DNA of 19,676 nucleotides from Hyphomicrobium_A sp041659545 (GTDB lineage Bacteria; Pseudomonadota; Alphaproteobacteria; Rhizobiales; Hyphomicrobiaceae): contig JBAZYB010000048.1 of assembly GCA_041659545.1 (NCBI GenBank), forward strand, positions 1 to 19,676, written 5' to 3'. The notes under the pieces are model-generated. The model was not told where the DNA came from. It did not search any database and worked only from the letters and a program-made list of their open reading frames with translations. How positions within the stretch are numbered: the first letter of the stretch is position 1; every line of letters starts with the position of its first letter. The position numbers and the translations under genes were made by a program. Shown one piece after another: positions 6,460 to 12,625 of the stretch.

Positions 6460-6765
6460 TTACCAGCTCGACTTGGTCATGCCGGGGATCAATCCCTGGC
6501 TGGCCAGATCGCGCAGCTGGTTGCGGCACATTCTAAGCTTGCGGTAGTAGCCGCGGGCACGACCGGTGAGCTCGCAACGATTGCGAATGCGCGTCGGCGA
6601 CGAATTGCGCGGCATCTCGGCAAGCTTGATGCGAGCCGCAAAGCGCTCCTCGACGGGACGCTTCAGATCATTGGCAATCGCCTTCAGACGCTTGCGTTTG
6701 TCGGCCTTTTGAGCCGCCAGCAGCCGCCGCCTATTGTTCTTCTCTACCGAACTCGTCTTAGCCAT
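6460..6765 (-). CDS. rpsN: 30S ribosomal protein S14, zinc-independent form
   Basis: S14 is in the head of the small subunit near S3, S10 and S19. The 101-residue product has the long N-terminal half MAKTSSVEKNNRRRLLAAQK and the C-terminal NRCELTGRARGYYRKLRMCR signature, ending LIPGMTKSSW. Only two isolated cysteines occur in the signature region, so it lacks the four-Cys zinc ribbon of the short S14 type and belongs to the C-minus class. ATG start, 40 nt after rplE. Confidence 0.98.
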   Translation of the reverse strand: MAKTSSVEKNNRRRLLAAQKADKRKRLKAIANDLKRPVEERFAARIKLAEMPRNSSPTRIRNRCELTGRARGYYRKLRMCRNQLRDLASQGLIPGMTKSSW

Positions 6766-6805
6766 CTATATCCTCCAAAGGCCTTTCGGATCAGCCCGAG
6801 GTCCT

Positions 6806-7468
6806 CTAGCTGCGAAACGGAAAATTGAAGCCGCTTAGAAGTTCGCGGGCTTCATCGTCGGACGATGCCGACGTGCATACGATGATATCCATGCCCCAGA
6901 TCTGGTCGACCTTGTCGTAGTCGATTTCCGGGAACACGATGTGCTCCTTGAGACCACAGGCATAGTTGCCGCGACCGTCGAAGCTCTTGGGGTTGAGCCC
7001 ACGGAAGTCCTTGACGCGCGGCAGCGCGATAGTGACGAGGCGATCCAGGAACTCATACATCCGGTCGCCGCGCAAAGTCACCTTCGCGCCGATCGGCATG
7101 CCTTCGCGCAGCTTGTACGTGGCAATGGCTTTACGCGAACGGGTCTGCACCGGGCGCTGACCGGCAATGAGCGCGAGATCGCCAGCGGCGCTGTCCACCT
7201 TCTTGCGATCGCTCACACCCTCGCCGACGCCCATGTTGAGAACGACCTTCTCGATCCTGGGGACCTGCATGACGTTCGCGTATTCGAACTTCTTATGCAG
7301 CGCCTCACGAACAACCTGCTCGTAATGCGTCTTCAGTCGCGGCTTGTAGTCCTTCGGGCGCGGAGCGGCCGGCGTACGCGGCTCCTTGGCAGCGGCTGCC
7401 TTCTTCGCACCCTTCTGGGCGCCCTTGGGAGCGCCAGCGGCCTTCGCCGGTTTCTCTTTTTCAGCCAT
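6806..7468 (-). CDS. rplE: 50S ribosomal protein L5 with N-terminal extension
   Basis: L5 binds 5S rRNA in the central protuberance and contacts P-site tRNA and S13. The conserved body starts near residue 43 with PRLKTHYEQVVREALHKKF and contains VPRIEKVVLNMGVGEGVSDR, GAKVTLRGDRMYEFLDRLV and VKDFRGLNPKSFDGRGNYA, ending GFNFPFRS. Before it are about 40 Ala/Lys/Pro-rich residues (MAEKEKPAKAAGAPKGAQKG, then AKKAAAAKEPRTPAAPRP), making 220 residues against about 180 in E. coli. The extension is in frame and the ATG at 7468 lies 5 nt after rplX. No alternative ATG or GTG start is obvious at the family boundary. Confidence 0.97.
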   Translation of the reverse strand: MAEKEKPAKAAGAPKGAQKGAKKAAAAKEPRTPAAPRPKDYKPRLKTHYEQVVREALHKKFEYANVMQVPRIEKVVLNMGVGEGVSDRKKVDSAAGDLALIAGQRPVQTRSRKAIATYKLREGMPIGAKVTLRGDRMYEFLDRLVTIALPRVKDFRGLNPKSFDGRGNYACGLKEHIVFPEIDYDKVDQIWGMDIIVCTSASSDDEARELLSGFNFPFRS

Positions 7469-7473
7469 GGCTC

Positions 7474-7800
7474 TTATCTCTCCGGAATGACTTCGCCCGA
7501 GCGCTTGGCGAAGCGCACTTTTTTCTTACCGTCGTCGATGAACTTGAAGCCAACGCGGGTCGGCTTGCCGTCCTTCGGATCCTCGAGCGCCAGATTCGAG
7601 ATGTGAATCGGCGCTTCCTTGGAAATGATGCCGCCCTCCTGGGCCGCCGTTTGCCGTTGATGACGGCGCACGACGTTGACGCCACGCACCAGCGCGCGTT
7701 GCTCCTTGGGGATCATCTCGACGACTTCACCGTGCTTGCCCTTGTCGCGGCCGGCGATAACGATGACGTGGTCGCCCTTTTTGATCTTCAACGAGGCCAT
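7474..7800 (-). CDS. rplX: 50S ribosomal protein L24
   Basis: L24 initiates large-subunit assembly and lies near the exit tunnel. The product (108 residues from the ATG at 7800) has the N-terminal KOW motif in KKGDHVIVIAGRDKGKHGEV and then RALVRGVNVVRRHQRQTAAQ and GGIISKEAPIHISNLALEDP. The start is ambiguous: GTG at 7803 and ATG at 7800 are adjacent in frame, as GTGATG. The ATG shares its A with the rplN TGA stop (TGATG), and GGAGG lies 7 nt upstream of the ATG versus 4 nt from the GTG, so I prefer the ATG. Tightly coupled to rplN and 5 nt before rplE. Confidence 0.97.
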   Translation of the reverse strand: MASLKIKKGDHVIVIAGRDKGKHGEVVEMIPKEQRALVRGVNVVRRHQRQTAAQEGGIISKEAPIHISNLALEDPKDGKPTRVGFKFIDDGKKKVRFAKRSGEVIPER

Positions 7801-8168
7801 CACAGCACCTCCGGAGCGAGCGAAACGATCTTCATATGGTTCTTGGCTCTCAGCTCACGCGTAACGGGCCCGAAGATACGGGTGCCGACAGGTTCACCTT
7901 GGGCATTGATGAGCACCGCAGCGTTGCGGTCAAAGCGGATCAGCGAGCCGTCCGGACGGCGCACACCCTGGGCTGTGCGCACCACGACGGCCTTCATCAC
8001 CTGGCCCTTCTTGACGCGACCCTTCGGAATGGCTTCCTTGACCGAGACGACAATGATGTCGCCCACGGTCGCGTACTTGCGCTTCGAGCCGCCCAGCACT
8101 TTGATGCACTGAACGCGGCGCGCGCCCGAATTGTCAGCGACGTCGAGATTGGTCTCCATCTGGATCAT
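7800..8168 (-). CDS. rplN: 50S ribosomal protein L14
   Basis: L14 lies at the subunit interface and forms bridges with 16S rRNA; it is also a docking site for the silencing factor RsfS. The 122-residue product starts MIQMETNLDVADNSGARRVQ, contains VGDIIVVSVKEAIPKGRVKK and KAVVVRTAQGVRRPDGSLIR, and ends LRAKNHMKIVSLAPEVL, matching the family end to end. ATG start with an AAGGGAAG site upstream. It is preceded by an 85-nt spacer after rpsQ, the longest gap between rpsJ and rplO, and its stop overlaps the rplX ATG by one base. Confidence 0.98.
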   Translation of the reverse strand: MIQMETNLDVADNSGARRVQCIKVLGGSKRKYATVGDIIVVSVKEAIPKGRVKKGQVMKAVVVRTAQGVRRPDGSLIRFDRNAAVLINAQGEPVGTRIFGPVTRELRAKNHMKIVSLAPEVL

Positions 8169-8189
8169 CGCGGCTTCCCTTTCCAGTTA

Positions 8190-8203
8190 CCGCCTTTCGG
8201 CGG
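8190..8203 (-). promoter_or_regulatory. GAAA-tetraloop hairpin upstream of rplN
   Basis: In the 85-nt rpsQ-rplN spacer the transcript forms a perfect CCGCC/GGCGG stem closed by a GAAA (GNRA) tetraloop, about 20 nt before the rplN start. A second weaker hairpin (CGGGC/GCCCG) lies upstream in the same spacer. This is the S10-spc boundary in many bacteria, so a translational or processing role is possible. No promoter is evident. Confidence 0.4.
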
Positions 8204-8253
8204 CCCTTCATCCTCTATCGGGCCGTTAAGCCCGCCGACCTCTGACGCGGCTT

Positions 8254-8490
8254 TCAGCCAGCGTCGGTCAGAACTGTCCATCGCTTATTCTTCGAGATCG
8301 GCGCGCTCTCGACGATCTCGACGCGATCACCGATCTTGAACGAATTCTTCTCGTCGTGAGCGTGATACTTCTTCGTGCGGCGCACGGTCTTCTTGAACAG
8401 CGGGTGGGTGTAGCGGCGTTCCACTTCAACCACGACCGTCTTGTCGTTCTTGTCGGAGACGACCACACCCTGTAGCACGCGTTTCGGCAT
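8254..8490 (-). CDS. rpsQ: 30S ribosomal protein S17
   Basis: S17 is a primary 16S rRNA-binding protein with an OB fold. The 78-residue product MPKRVLQGVVVSDKNDKTVV continues VEVERRYTHPLFKKTVRRTK and KYHAHDEKNSFKIGDRVEIV and ends SKNKRWTVLTDAG, matching the family including the KIGDRVEI turn. ATG start, 5 nt after rpmC, so translation is probably coupled. It is the last gene of the conventional S10 block. Confidence 0.98.
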   Translation of the reverse strand: MPKRVLQGVVVSDKNDKTVVVEVERRYTHPLFKKTVRRTKKYHAHDEKNSFKIGDRVEIVESAPISKNKRWTVLTDAG

Positions 8491-8495
8491 CGATA

Positions 8496-8708
8496 TTACT
8501 CCTTGGCGCTCTTGGTGCCGCCGGCGCGCTTCTGGCGCGCAACGGTCAGCAAGCGAGCGATGTCACGGCGAACCGCACGCACGCGCGAGGTGTTCTCGAG
8601 TTGGCCGGAAGCCCGCTGGAAGCGCAGATTGAACTGCTCCTTCTTGAGCTTGTGCAGCTGATCGTCGAGCTGATCGAGGGTCAAATCCCGAAACGCTTCC
8701 GCGCTCAT
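8496..8708 (-). CDS. rpmC: 50S ribosomal protein L29
   Basis: L29 is a small two-helix protein at the tunnel exit next to L23, near the binding site of the signal recognition particle and trigger factor. The 70-residue product has the paired helices LTLDQLDDQLHKLKKEQFNL and RAVRRDIARLLTVARQKR joined by RFQRASGQLENTSRV, the family pattern. ATG start. It lies 25 nt after rplP and 5 nt before rpsQ. Confidence 0.98.
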   Translation of the reverse strand: MSAEAFRDLTLDQLDDQLHKLKKEQFNLRFQRASGQLENTSRVRAVRRDIARLLTVARQKRAGGTKSAKE

Positions 8709-8733
8709 CGCCTTAATTCCTTCGTCCTAATTC

Positions 8734-9144
8734 TCAGCCAATCCGCGTTACGATACGCGTCTTGATCGGCAACTTTGCTGCCCCGAGCACGAGTGCTTCG
8801 CGAGCGATCTGATCCGGCACGCCATCGAGTTCGAACATGATGCGGCCCGGCTTGACGCGCGCACACCAGAACTCGATCGAACCCTTGCCCGAGCCCATGC
8901 GGACTTCGGCCGGCTTCTTCGTCACCGGCAGATCCGGGAAGATTCGGATCCACACGCGGCCAGCACGCTTCATATGGCGCGTGATAGCACGACGAGCAGC
9001 CTCGATCTGGCGCGCGGTAACGCGCTCCGGCTCGACCGCCTTGAGGCCGTGCGAGCCGAAGTTGAGCGCCGTGCCACCCTTGGCCGCGCCGTGAATTCGG
9101 CCCTTGAAGGCCTTGCGAAATTTCGTGCGTTTCGGTTGCAGCAT
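8734..9144 (-). CDS. rplP: 50S ribosomal protein L16
   Basis: L16 binds near the peptidyl transferase centre and A-site tRNA. The 136-residue product starts MLQPKRTKFRKAFKGRIHGA, contains LTARQ-type EPERVTARQIEAARRAITRH and the signature RVWIRIFPDLPVTKKPAEVR followed by MGSGKGSIEFWCARVKPGRI. Length equals the E. coli protein. ATG start, 35 nt after rpsC. Confidence 0.98.
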   Translation of the reverse strand: MLQPKRTKFRKAFKGRIHGAAKGGTALNFGSHGLKAVEPERVTARQIEAARRAITRHMKRAGRVWIRIFPDLPVTKKPAEVRMGSGKGSIEFWCARVKPGRIMFELDGVPDQIAREALVLGAAKLPIKTRIVTRIG

Positions 9145-9179
9145 GTGTCGTCGTCCCTGTCAGCGCTACCCGCGCTGCT

Positions 9180-10001
9180 TCACGCCTTGTCTGCGCCTTC
9201 GTTAGCCGCTGGTGCTGGTGTCGGTGCTGGGGCCGCGGCCGCAGGCGCCTCACGGCGCTCCCGACGGTCGCCCCGATCACCGCGATCGTTGCGGTCACGG
9301 TCGCCACGCTGGCGTCCACCACCGCCGCTCTCCTGCAGCTCGGTGTTCTTCTTCTCGGAGGCCATGGGATCGTGCTCCATGATCTCGCCCTTGAAGATCC
9401 ACACCTTGATGCCGATCACGCCGTAAGCTGTTCGTGCGACGCCGTAGCCGAAATCGATGTCGGCGCGCAGCGTATGCAGCGGAACGCGTCCTTCGCGGTA
9501 CCACTCGGTACGAGCGATCTCCGCACCACCAAGACGACCGGCGACGTTGATCCGGATGCCGAGCGCCCCGAGGCGCAGCGCCGACTGCACGGCGCGCTTC
9601 ATAGCGCGGCGGAAGGCAACACGGCGTTCCAGCTGCTGAGCAATGCCCTCAGCCACCAGCGTCGCATCGATCTCCGGCTTGCGGATCTCGACGATATTGA
9701 GGTGCACTTCCGAATCCGTGAAGCGCGCAAGCTCGCCGCGCAGCTTCTCGATGTCGGCGCCCTTCTTACCGATCAGAACGCCCGGGCGCGCCGTGTGCAC
9801 CGTCACCCGGCACTTCTTGTGCGGGCGCTCGATGACCACCTTGGCGATGCCAGCCTGGCGGCGCTGCTTCAGGATGTGATCCCGCATGCGCATGTCTTCA
9901 TGCAACAACCGGCCATACTCGCCGCGACCGGCGAACCAGCGGCTGTCCCAGGTGCGGTTGACGCCGAGGCGCAACCCGACTGGATTTACCTTCTGACCCA
10001 T
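9180..10001 (-). CDS. rpsC: 30S ribosomal protein S3 with disordered C-terminal tail
   Basis: S3 lies at the mRNA entrance and contributes to mRNA unwinding with S4 and S5. The 273-residue product begins MGQKVNPVGLRLGVNRTWDS, has the type-II KH domain (about 38-107) with PGVLIGKKGADIEKL, and the C-terminal domain with RRAMKRAVQSALRLGALGIR and DIDFGYGVARTAYGVIGIKV. Residues from about 215 form a tail: Gly-rich, then Arg/Asp/Gly repeats (RGDRDRNDRGDRGDRRERRE), then Ala/Pro-rich. E. coli S3 has 233 residues. The ATG shares one base with the rplV TAA stop (TAATG), indicating coupling. Confidence 0.98.
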   Translation of the reverse strand: MGQKVNPVGLRLGVNRTWDSRWFAGRGEYGRLLHEDMRMRDHILKQRRQAGIAKVVIERPHKKCRVTVHTARPGVLIGKKGADIEKLRGELARFTDSEVHLNIVEIRKPEIDATLVAEGIAQQLERRVAFRRAMKRAVQSALRLGALGIRINVAGRLGGAEIARTEWYREGRVPLHTLRADIDFGYGVARTAYGVIGIKVWIFKGEIMEHDPMASEKKNTELQESGGGGRQRGDRDRNDRGDRGDRRERREAPAAAAPAPTPAPAANEGADKA

Positions 10002-10504
10002 TATGCAGTCTCCTTGGCGGCGGACTTCGCCTTGCCAACCTTGCTGGCCGCGGCGGCAGGTTTGCTCTTGCCGCTCTTGGCCGCACCGGTGGCCTTCGTC
10101 TTCGATTTCTTGGCGCCCGCGTCGGCATCCTCTTCCGGCTTCTGCCGTACGATCACCGTTAGCTGCGCAAACGGCTTGGTGATCGAACTGGAGCGGCCGC
10201 GGCCACGCGCTGCGAAGCGGCGCATGACGAGGTTTTTGCCAACAAACGCTTCCGAGACAACGAGCTCGTTGACGTCGAGGCCGTGATTATTCTCCGCGTT
10301 AGCGACCGCTGACATGACGCACTTCTTCACGTCCTGCGCGATCCGCTTGCGCGAAAATTCCAAGTCTGCCAGCGCCGTGTCGACGTTCTTGCCGCGAATA
10401 AGACCGGCAACGAGGTTCAACTTGCGCGGCGATACGCGCAGATTCCTGGCCACGGCCTGAGCCTCGGTGTCGGACAGACTGCGCTCGCGTTTCGGCTTGC
10501 CCAT
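10001..10504 (-). CDS. rplV: 50S ribosomal protein L22 with Lys/Ala-rich tail
   Basis: L22 lines the peptide exit tunnel through its long beta hairpin, where macrolide and arrest-peptide contacts occur. The 167-residue product has the globular part VARNLRVSPRKLNLVAGLIR, AQDVKKCVMSAVANAENNHG and the hairpin RRFAARGRGRSSSITKPFAQ, followed by LTVIVRQK. Residues from about 122 to 167 are a low-complexity Lys/Ala/Ser tail (for example AKKSKTKATGAAKSGKSKP), beyond the 110 residues of E. coli L22. ATG start, 19 nt after rpsS. Confidence 0.98.
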   Translation of the reverse strand: MGKPKRERSLSDTEAQAVARNLRVSPRKLNLVAGLIRGKNVDTALADLEFSRKRIAQDVKKCVMSAVANAENNHGLDVNELVVSEAFVGKNLVMRRFAARGRGRSSSITKPFAQLTVIVRQKPEEDADAGAKKSKTKATGAAKSGKSKPAAAASKVGKAKSAAKETA

Positions 10505-10523
10505 AATGCTTCCGCCTCAGCCC

Positions 10524-10805
10524 TTATCTTCCCTTGGTCGCTTTCTTGTCGCCGCCATGTCCATGGAACATGCGCGACGGAGCGAACTCGCCAAACTTGT
10601 GGCCGATCATGTCCTCGGTGATAGCCACCGGGATATGCTTCTGACCGTTGTGGACGCCGAACGTCAGGCCGACAAACTGCGGCAGGATCGTCGAACGGCG
10701 GCTCCAAATCTTGATGATCTCGCCACGACCGGACGACCGCACCTTCTCAGCCTTCTTGAGAATGTAGCCGTCGACGAACGGGCCCTTCCAAACTGATCGT
10801 GACAT
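10524..10805 (-). CDS. rpsS: 30S ribosomal protein S19
   Basis: S19 lies in the head of the small subunit with S13 and contacts the 50S. The 93-residue product MSRSVWKGPFVDGYILKKAE continues with IKIWSRRSTILPQFVGLTFG and VHNGQKHIPVAITEDMIGHK, ending FAPSRMFHGHGGDKKATKGR, the full family signature. ATG start, between rplB (24 nt) and rplV (19 nt). Confidence 0.98.
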   Translation of the reverse strand: MSRSVWKGPFVDGYILKKAEKVRSSGRGEIIKIWSRRSTILPQFVGLTFGVHNGQKHIPVAITEDMIGHKFGEFAPSRMFHGHGGDKKATKGR

Positions 10806-10829
10806 AACGTGTCTCCTCGTCGCCGCCGG

Positions 10830-11654
10830 TTAGCTCTTCTTCGCCTGACGGCCGCGGATGATGAACTTATCGGTCGCCTTGTTCTTGCGCGTCTTGGCGC
10901 CCTTGGTGGGTTTGCCCCACGGAGTTGCCCAGTGCTTACCGCCCTTGGTGCGACCGCCGTTGGGGTGATCGATCGGGTTCATGGCAATCGAGCGAACGGT
11001 CGGGCGACGACCCTTCCACCGCGTGCGGCCAGCCTTACCCGTCACCTCGTTCGAATGGTCCGGATTCGAAACCGCACCGATGGTGGCCATGCACTCGGCG
11101 CGCACCCGGCGCGTTTCACCCGAGTTGAGCTTCAGAACCGCCCAACCAGAGTCACGACCGACGAGTTGTACGAACGAGCCTGCAGAGCGGGCAACCTGGC
11201 CGCCACGGCCCGGCTTCAGCTCCACGTTGTGCACGATGGTGCCGACCGGCATGCCGGCGAGCGGCATTGCGTTGCCCGGCTTCACATCGACCTTCTCACC
11301 CGCGATCACCTGATCGCCGACGGCGAGGCGCTGCGGCGCCAGAATATAGGCCAGCTTGCCGTCCTGATACTTGATCAGAGCGATAAAGGCTGTGCGGTTG
11401 GGATCGTACTCGATCCGCTCGACCTTGCCCGGCACATCGAAGTGACGCCGACGGAAGTCGACCATACGATACGAGCGCTTGTGGCCACCACCGATATGGC
11501 GCGTCGTGATGCGCCCATCGTTGTTGCGTCCGCCCGACTTCGACTTGCCCTCGACCAACACCTTGACGGGCGCGCCTTTCCACAGCTGCGCACGATCGAC
11601 GAGCACCAGATGGCGCAAGCCAGGAGAGGTAGGGCGGAATGTCTTCAGTGCCAT
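10830..11654 (-). CDS. rplB: 50S ribosomal protein L2
   Basis: L2 is a core large-subunit protein needed for subunit association and peptidyl transferase assembly. The 274-residue product starts MALKTFRPTSPGLRHLVLVD and contains GGRNNDGRITTRHIGGGHKR, the central RNA-binding domain with AGMPVGTIVHNVELKPGRGG and VRAECMATIGAVSNPDHSN, and the C-terminal PTVRSIAMNPIDHP region. The loop that reads DHPHGGGEG in E. coli reads DHPNGGRTKGG here: the His corresponding to E. coli His229 is kept (residue 230), but the next His is Asn (232). Length is normal (E. coli 273). ATG start, 24 nt after rplW. Confidence 0.98.
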   Translation of the reverse strand: MALKTFRPTSPGLRHLVLVDRAQLWKGAPVKVLVEGKSKSGGRNNDGRITTRHIGGGHKRSYRMVDFRRRHFDVPGKVERIEYDPNRTAFIALIKYQDGKLAYILAPQRLAVGDQVIAGEKVDVKPGNAMPLAGMPVGTIVHNVELKPGRGGQVARSAGSFVQLVGRDSGWAVLKLNSGETRRVRAECMATIGAVSNPDHSNEVTGKAGRTRWKGRRPTVRSIAMNPIDHPNGGRTKGGKHWATPWGKPTKGAKTRKNKATDKFIIRGRQAKKS

Positions 11655-11678
11655 AGTCGTTTCCTCGGGTCCGTTCGC

Positions 11679-11972
11679 TTAAAGGCCCGTCGCGATATCG
11701 ATATGCTGGCCGTCGACCAGGGTAACGATGGCCTTCTTGACGTCGCTCTGTAGTGCGCGACGACCACGGAAGGTCTTCAACTTACCCTTACGAACCAGCG
11801 TGTTGACAGACTTCACCTTGACTTTGAAGAGCGTCTCGATGGCATCCTTGATCTCCTTCTTCGTCGCCTTTGGAGCGACATTGAAGATGATCTGGTTGGC
11901 CTCCGAGACGAGCGTCGACTTCTCGGTGATCACCGGAGAGACGATGACGTCGTAAGCGCTAAGCTTGATCAT
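11679..11972 (-). CDS. rplW: 50S ribosomal protein L23
   Basis: L23 sits at the exit tunnel and is the main docking site for trigger factor and the signal recognition particle. The product (97 residues from the ATG at 11972) has SAYDVIVSPVITEKSTLVSE, NQIIFNVAPKATKKEIKDAI and FKVKVKSVNTLVRKGKLKTF, the family pattern. GTG (11975) and ATG (11972) are adjacent in frame, as GTGATG; the ATG overlaps the rplD TGA by one base and has a GAGGAG site 8 nt upstream, so I prefer it. 24 nt before rplB. Confidence 0.97.
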   Translation of the reverse strand: MIKLSAYDVIVSPVITEKSTLVSEANQIIFNVAPKATKKEIKDAIETLFKVKVKSVNTLVRKGKLKTFRGRRALQSDVKKAIVTLVDGQHIDIATGL

Positions 11973-12625
11973 CACTTACTCTCCTCGGCGCGGCCGTTGG
12001 TGGCACCCGCGAAACGCTCCTCGAGCGCTACGATGGCGGCCTTGGTCAGCACCAATTTCTTGCGGCGCAGAATGTCGTAAACGTTGATGCCTTGAACGGG
12101 CAGCACGTCGATGTTCGGTACGTTGCGTGCTGCACGGACGAAGTCAGCCTGCAACTCGGCACCGTCGATGATCAGGACGTTGGTCCAGTCGAGCTTGGCA
12201 AACTGATCGCGCAGGGCGGCGGTCTTGCCGTCCTTGGATTCCGCCTTGTCGAGAACCACGACCTCACCCGCCTGCGCCTTGGCCGAGAGAGCATGGCGCA
12301 GCGCAAGTGCGCGCACCTTCTTCGGCAGGTCGAAAGCGTGATCGCGCGGCTTGGGTCCAAACGCCTTGCCGCCACCGCGCCACTGCGGAACCGACTTGTC
12401 GCCGTGACGGGCGCCGCCGGTGCCCTTCTGCTTGTACATCTTCTTGCCAGTCACGTTCACTTCTGAACGATCCTGGGCGTGGTGCGTACCGGCGCGCCGC
12501 TTGGCGAGCTGGTAGCGAACCATACGCTGGATGAGATCCGGGCGAGGCTTGAGACCAAAGATGGCCTCAGCAAGCTCTACCGTACCGGCCTTGGAAGCCG
12601 CCAGCGTGGTGACATCAGCTTTCAT
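11972..12625 (-). CDS. rplD: 50S ribosomal protein L4
   Basis: L4 reaches into the exit tunnel by an extended loop; in E. coli it also represses its own S10 operon by binding the leader. The product (217 residues from the ATG at 12625) has the loop segment RAGTHHAQDRSEVNVTGKKM, then QKGTGGARHGDKSVPQWRGG and KVRALALRHALSAKAQAGEV, and ends near VQGINVYDILRRKKLVLTKA. GTG (12628) and ATG (12625) are adjacent in frame, again as GTGATG; the ATG overlaps the rplC TGA and has AAGGAG 8 nt upstream. Confidence 0.97.
   Translation of the reverse strand: MKADVTTLAASKAGTVELAEAIFGLKPRPDLIQRMVRYQLAKRRAGTHHAQDRSEVNVTGKKMYKQKGTGGARHGDKSVPQWRGGGKAFGPKPRDHAFDLPKKVRALALRHALSAKAQAGEVVVLDKAESKDGKTAALRDQFAKLDWTNVLIIDGAELQADFVRAARNVPNIDVLPVQGINVYDILRRKKLVLTKAAIVALEERFAGATNGRAEESK

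Noticed and set aside
6446..6529. Longer rpsH start at 6529
   Set aside because: It would overlap rpsN in another frame and add unconserved residues; the ATG at 6445 has GGAGG at ideal spacing.
9372..10286. Plus-strand frame of 304 codons
   Set aside because: Antisense to rpsC and rplV; a GC-bias shadow with no recognisable features.
10809..11753. Plus-strand frame of 314 codons
   Set aside because: Antisense to the whole of rplB and part of rplW. No ribosome binding site or domain supports it.
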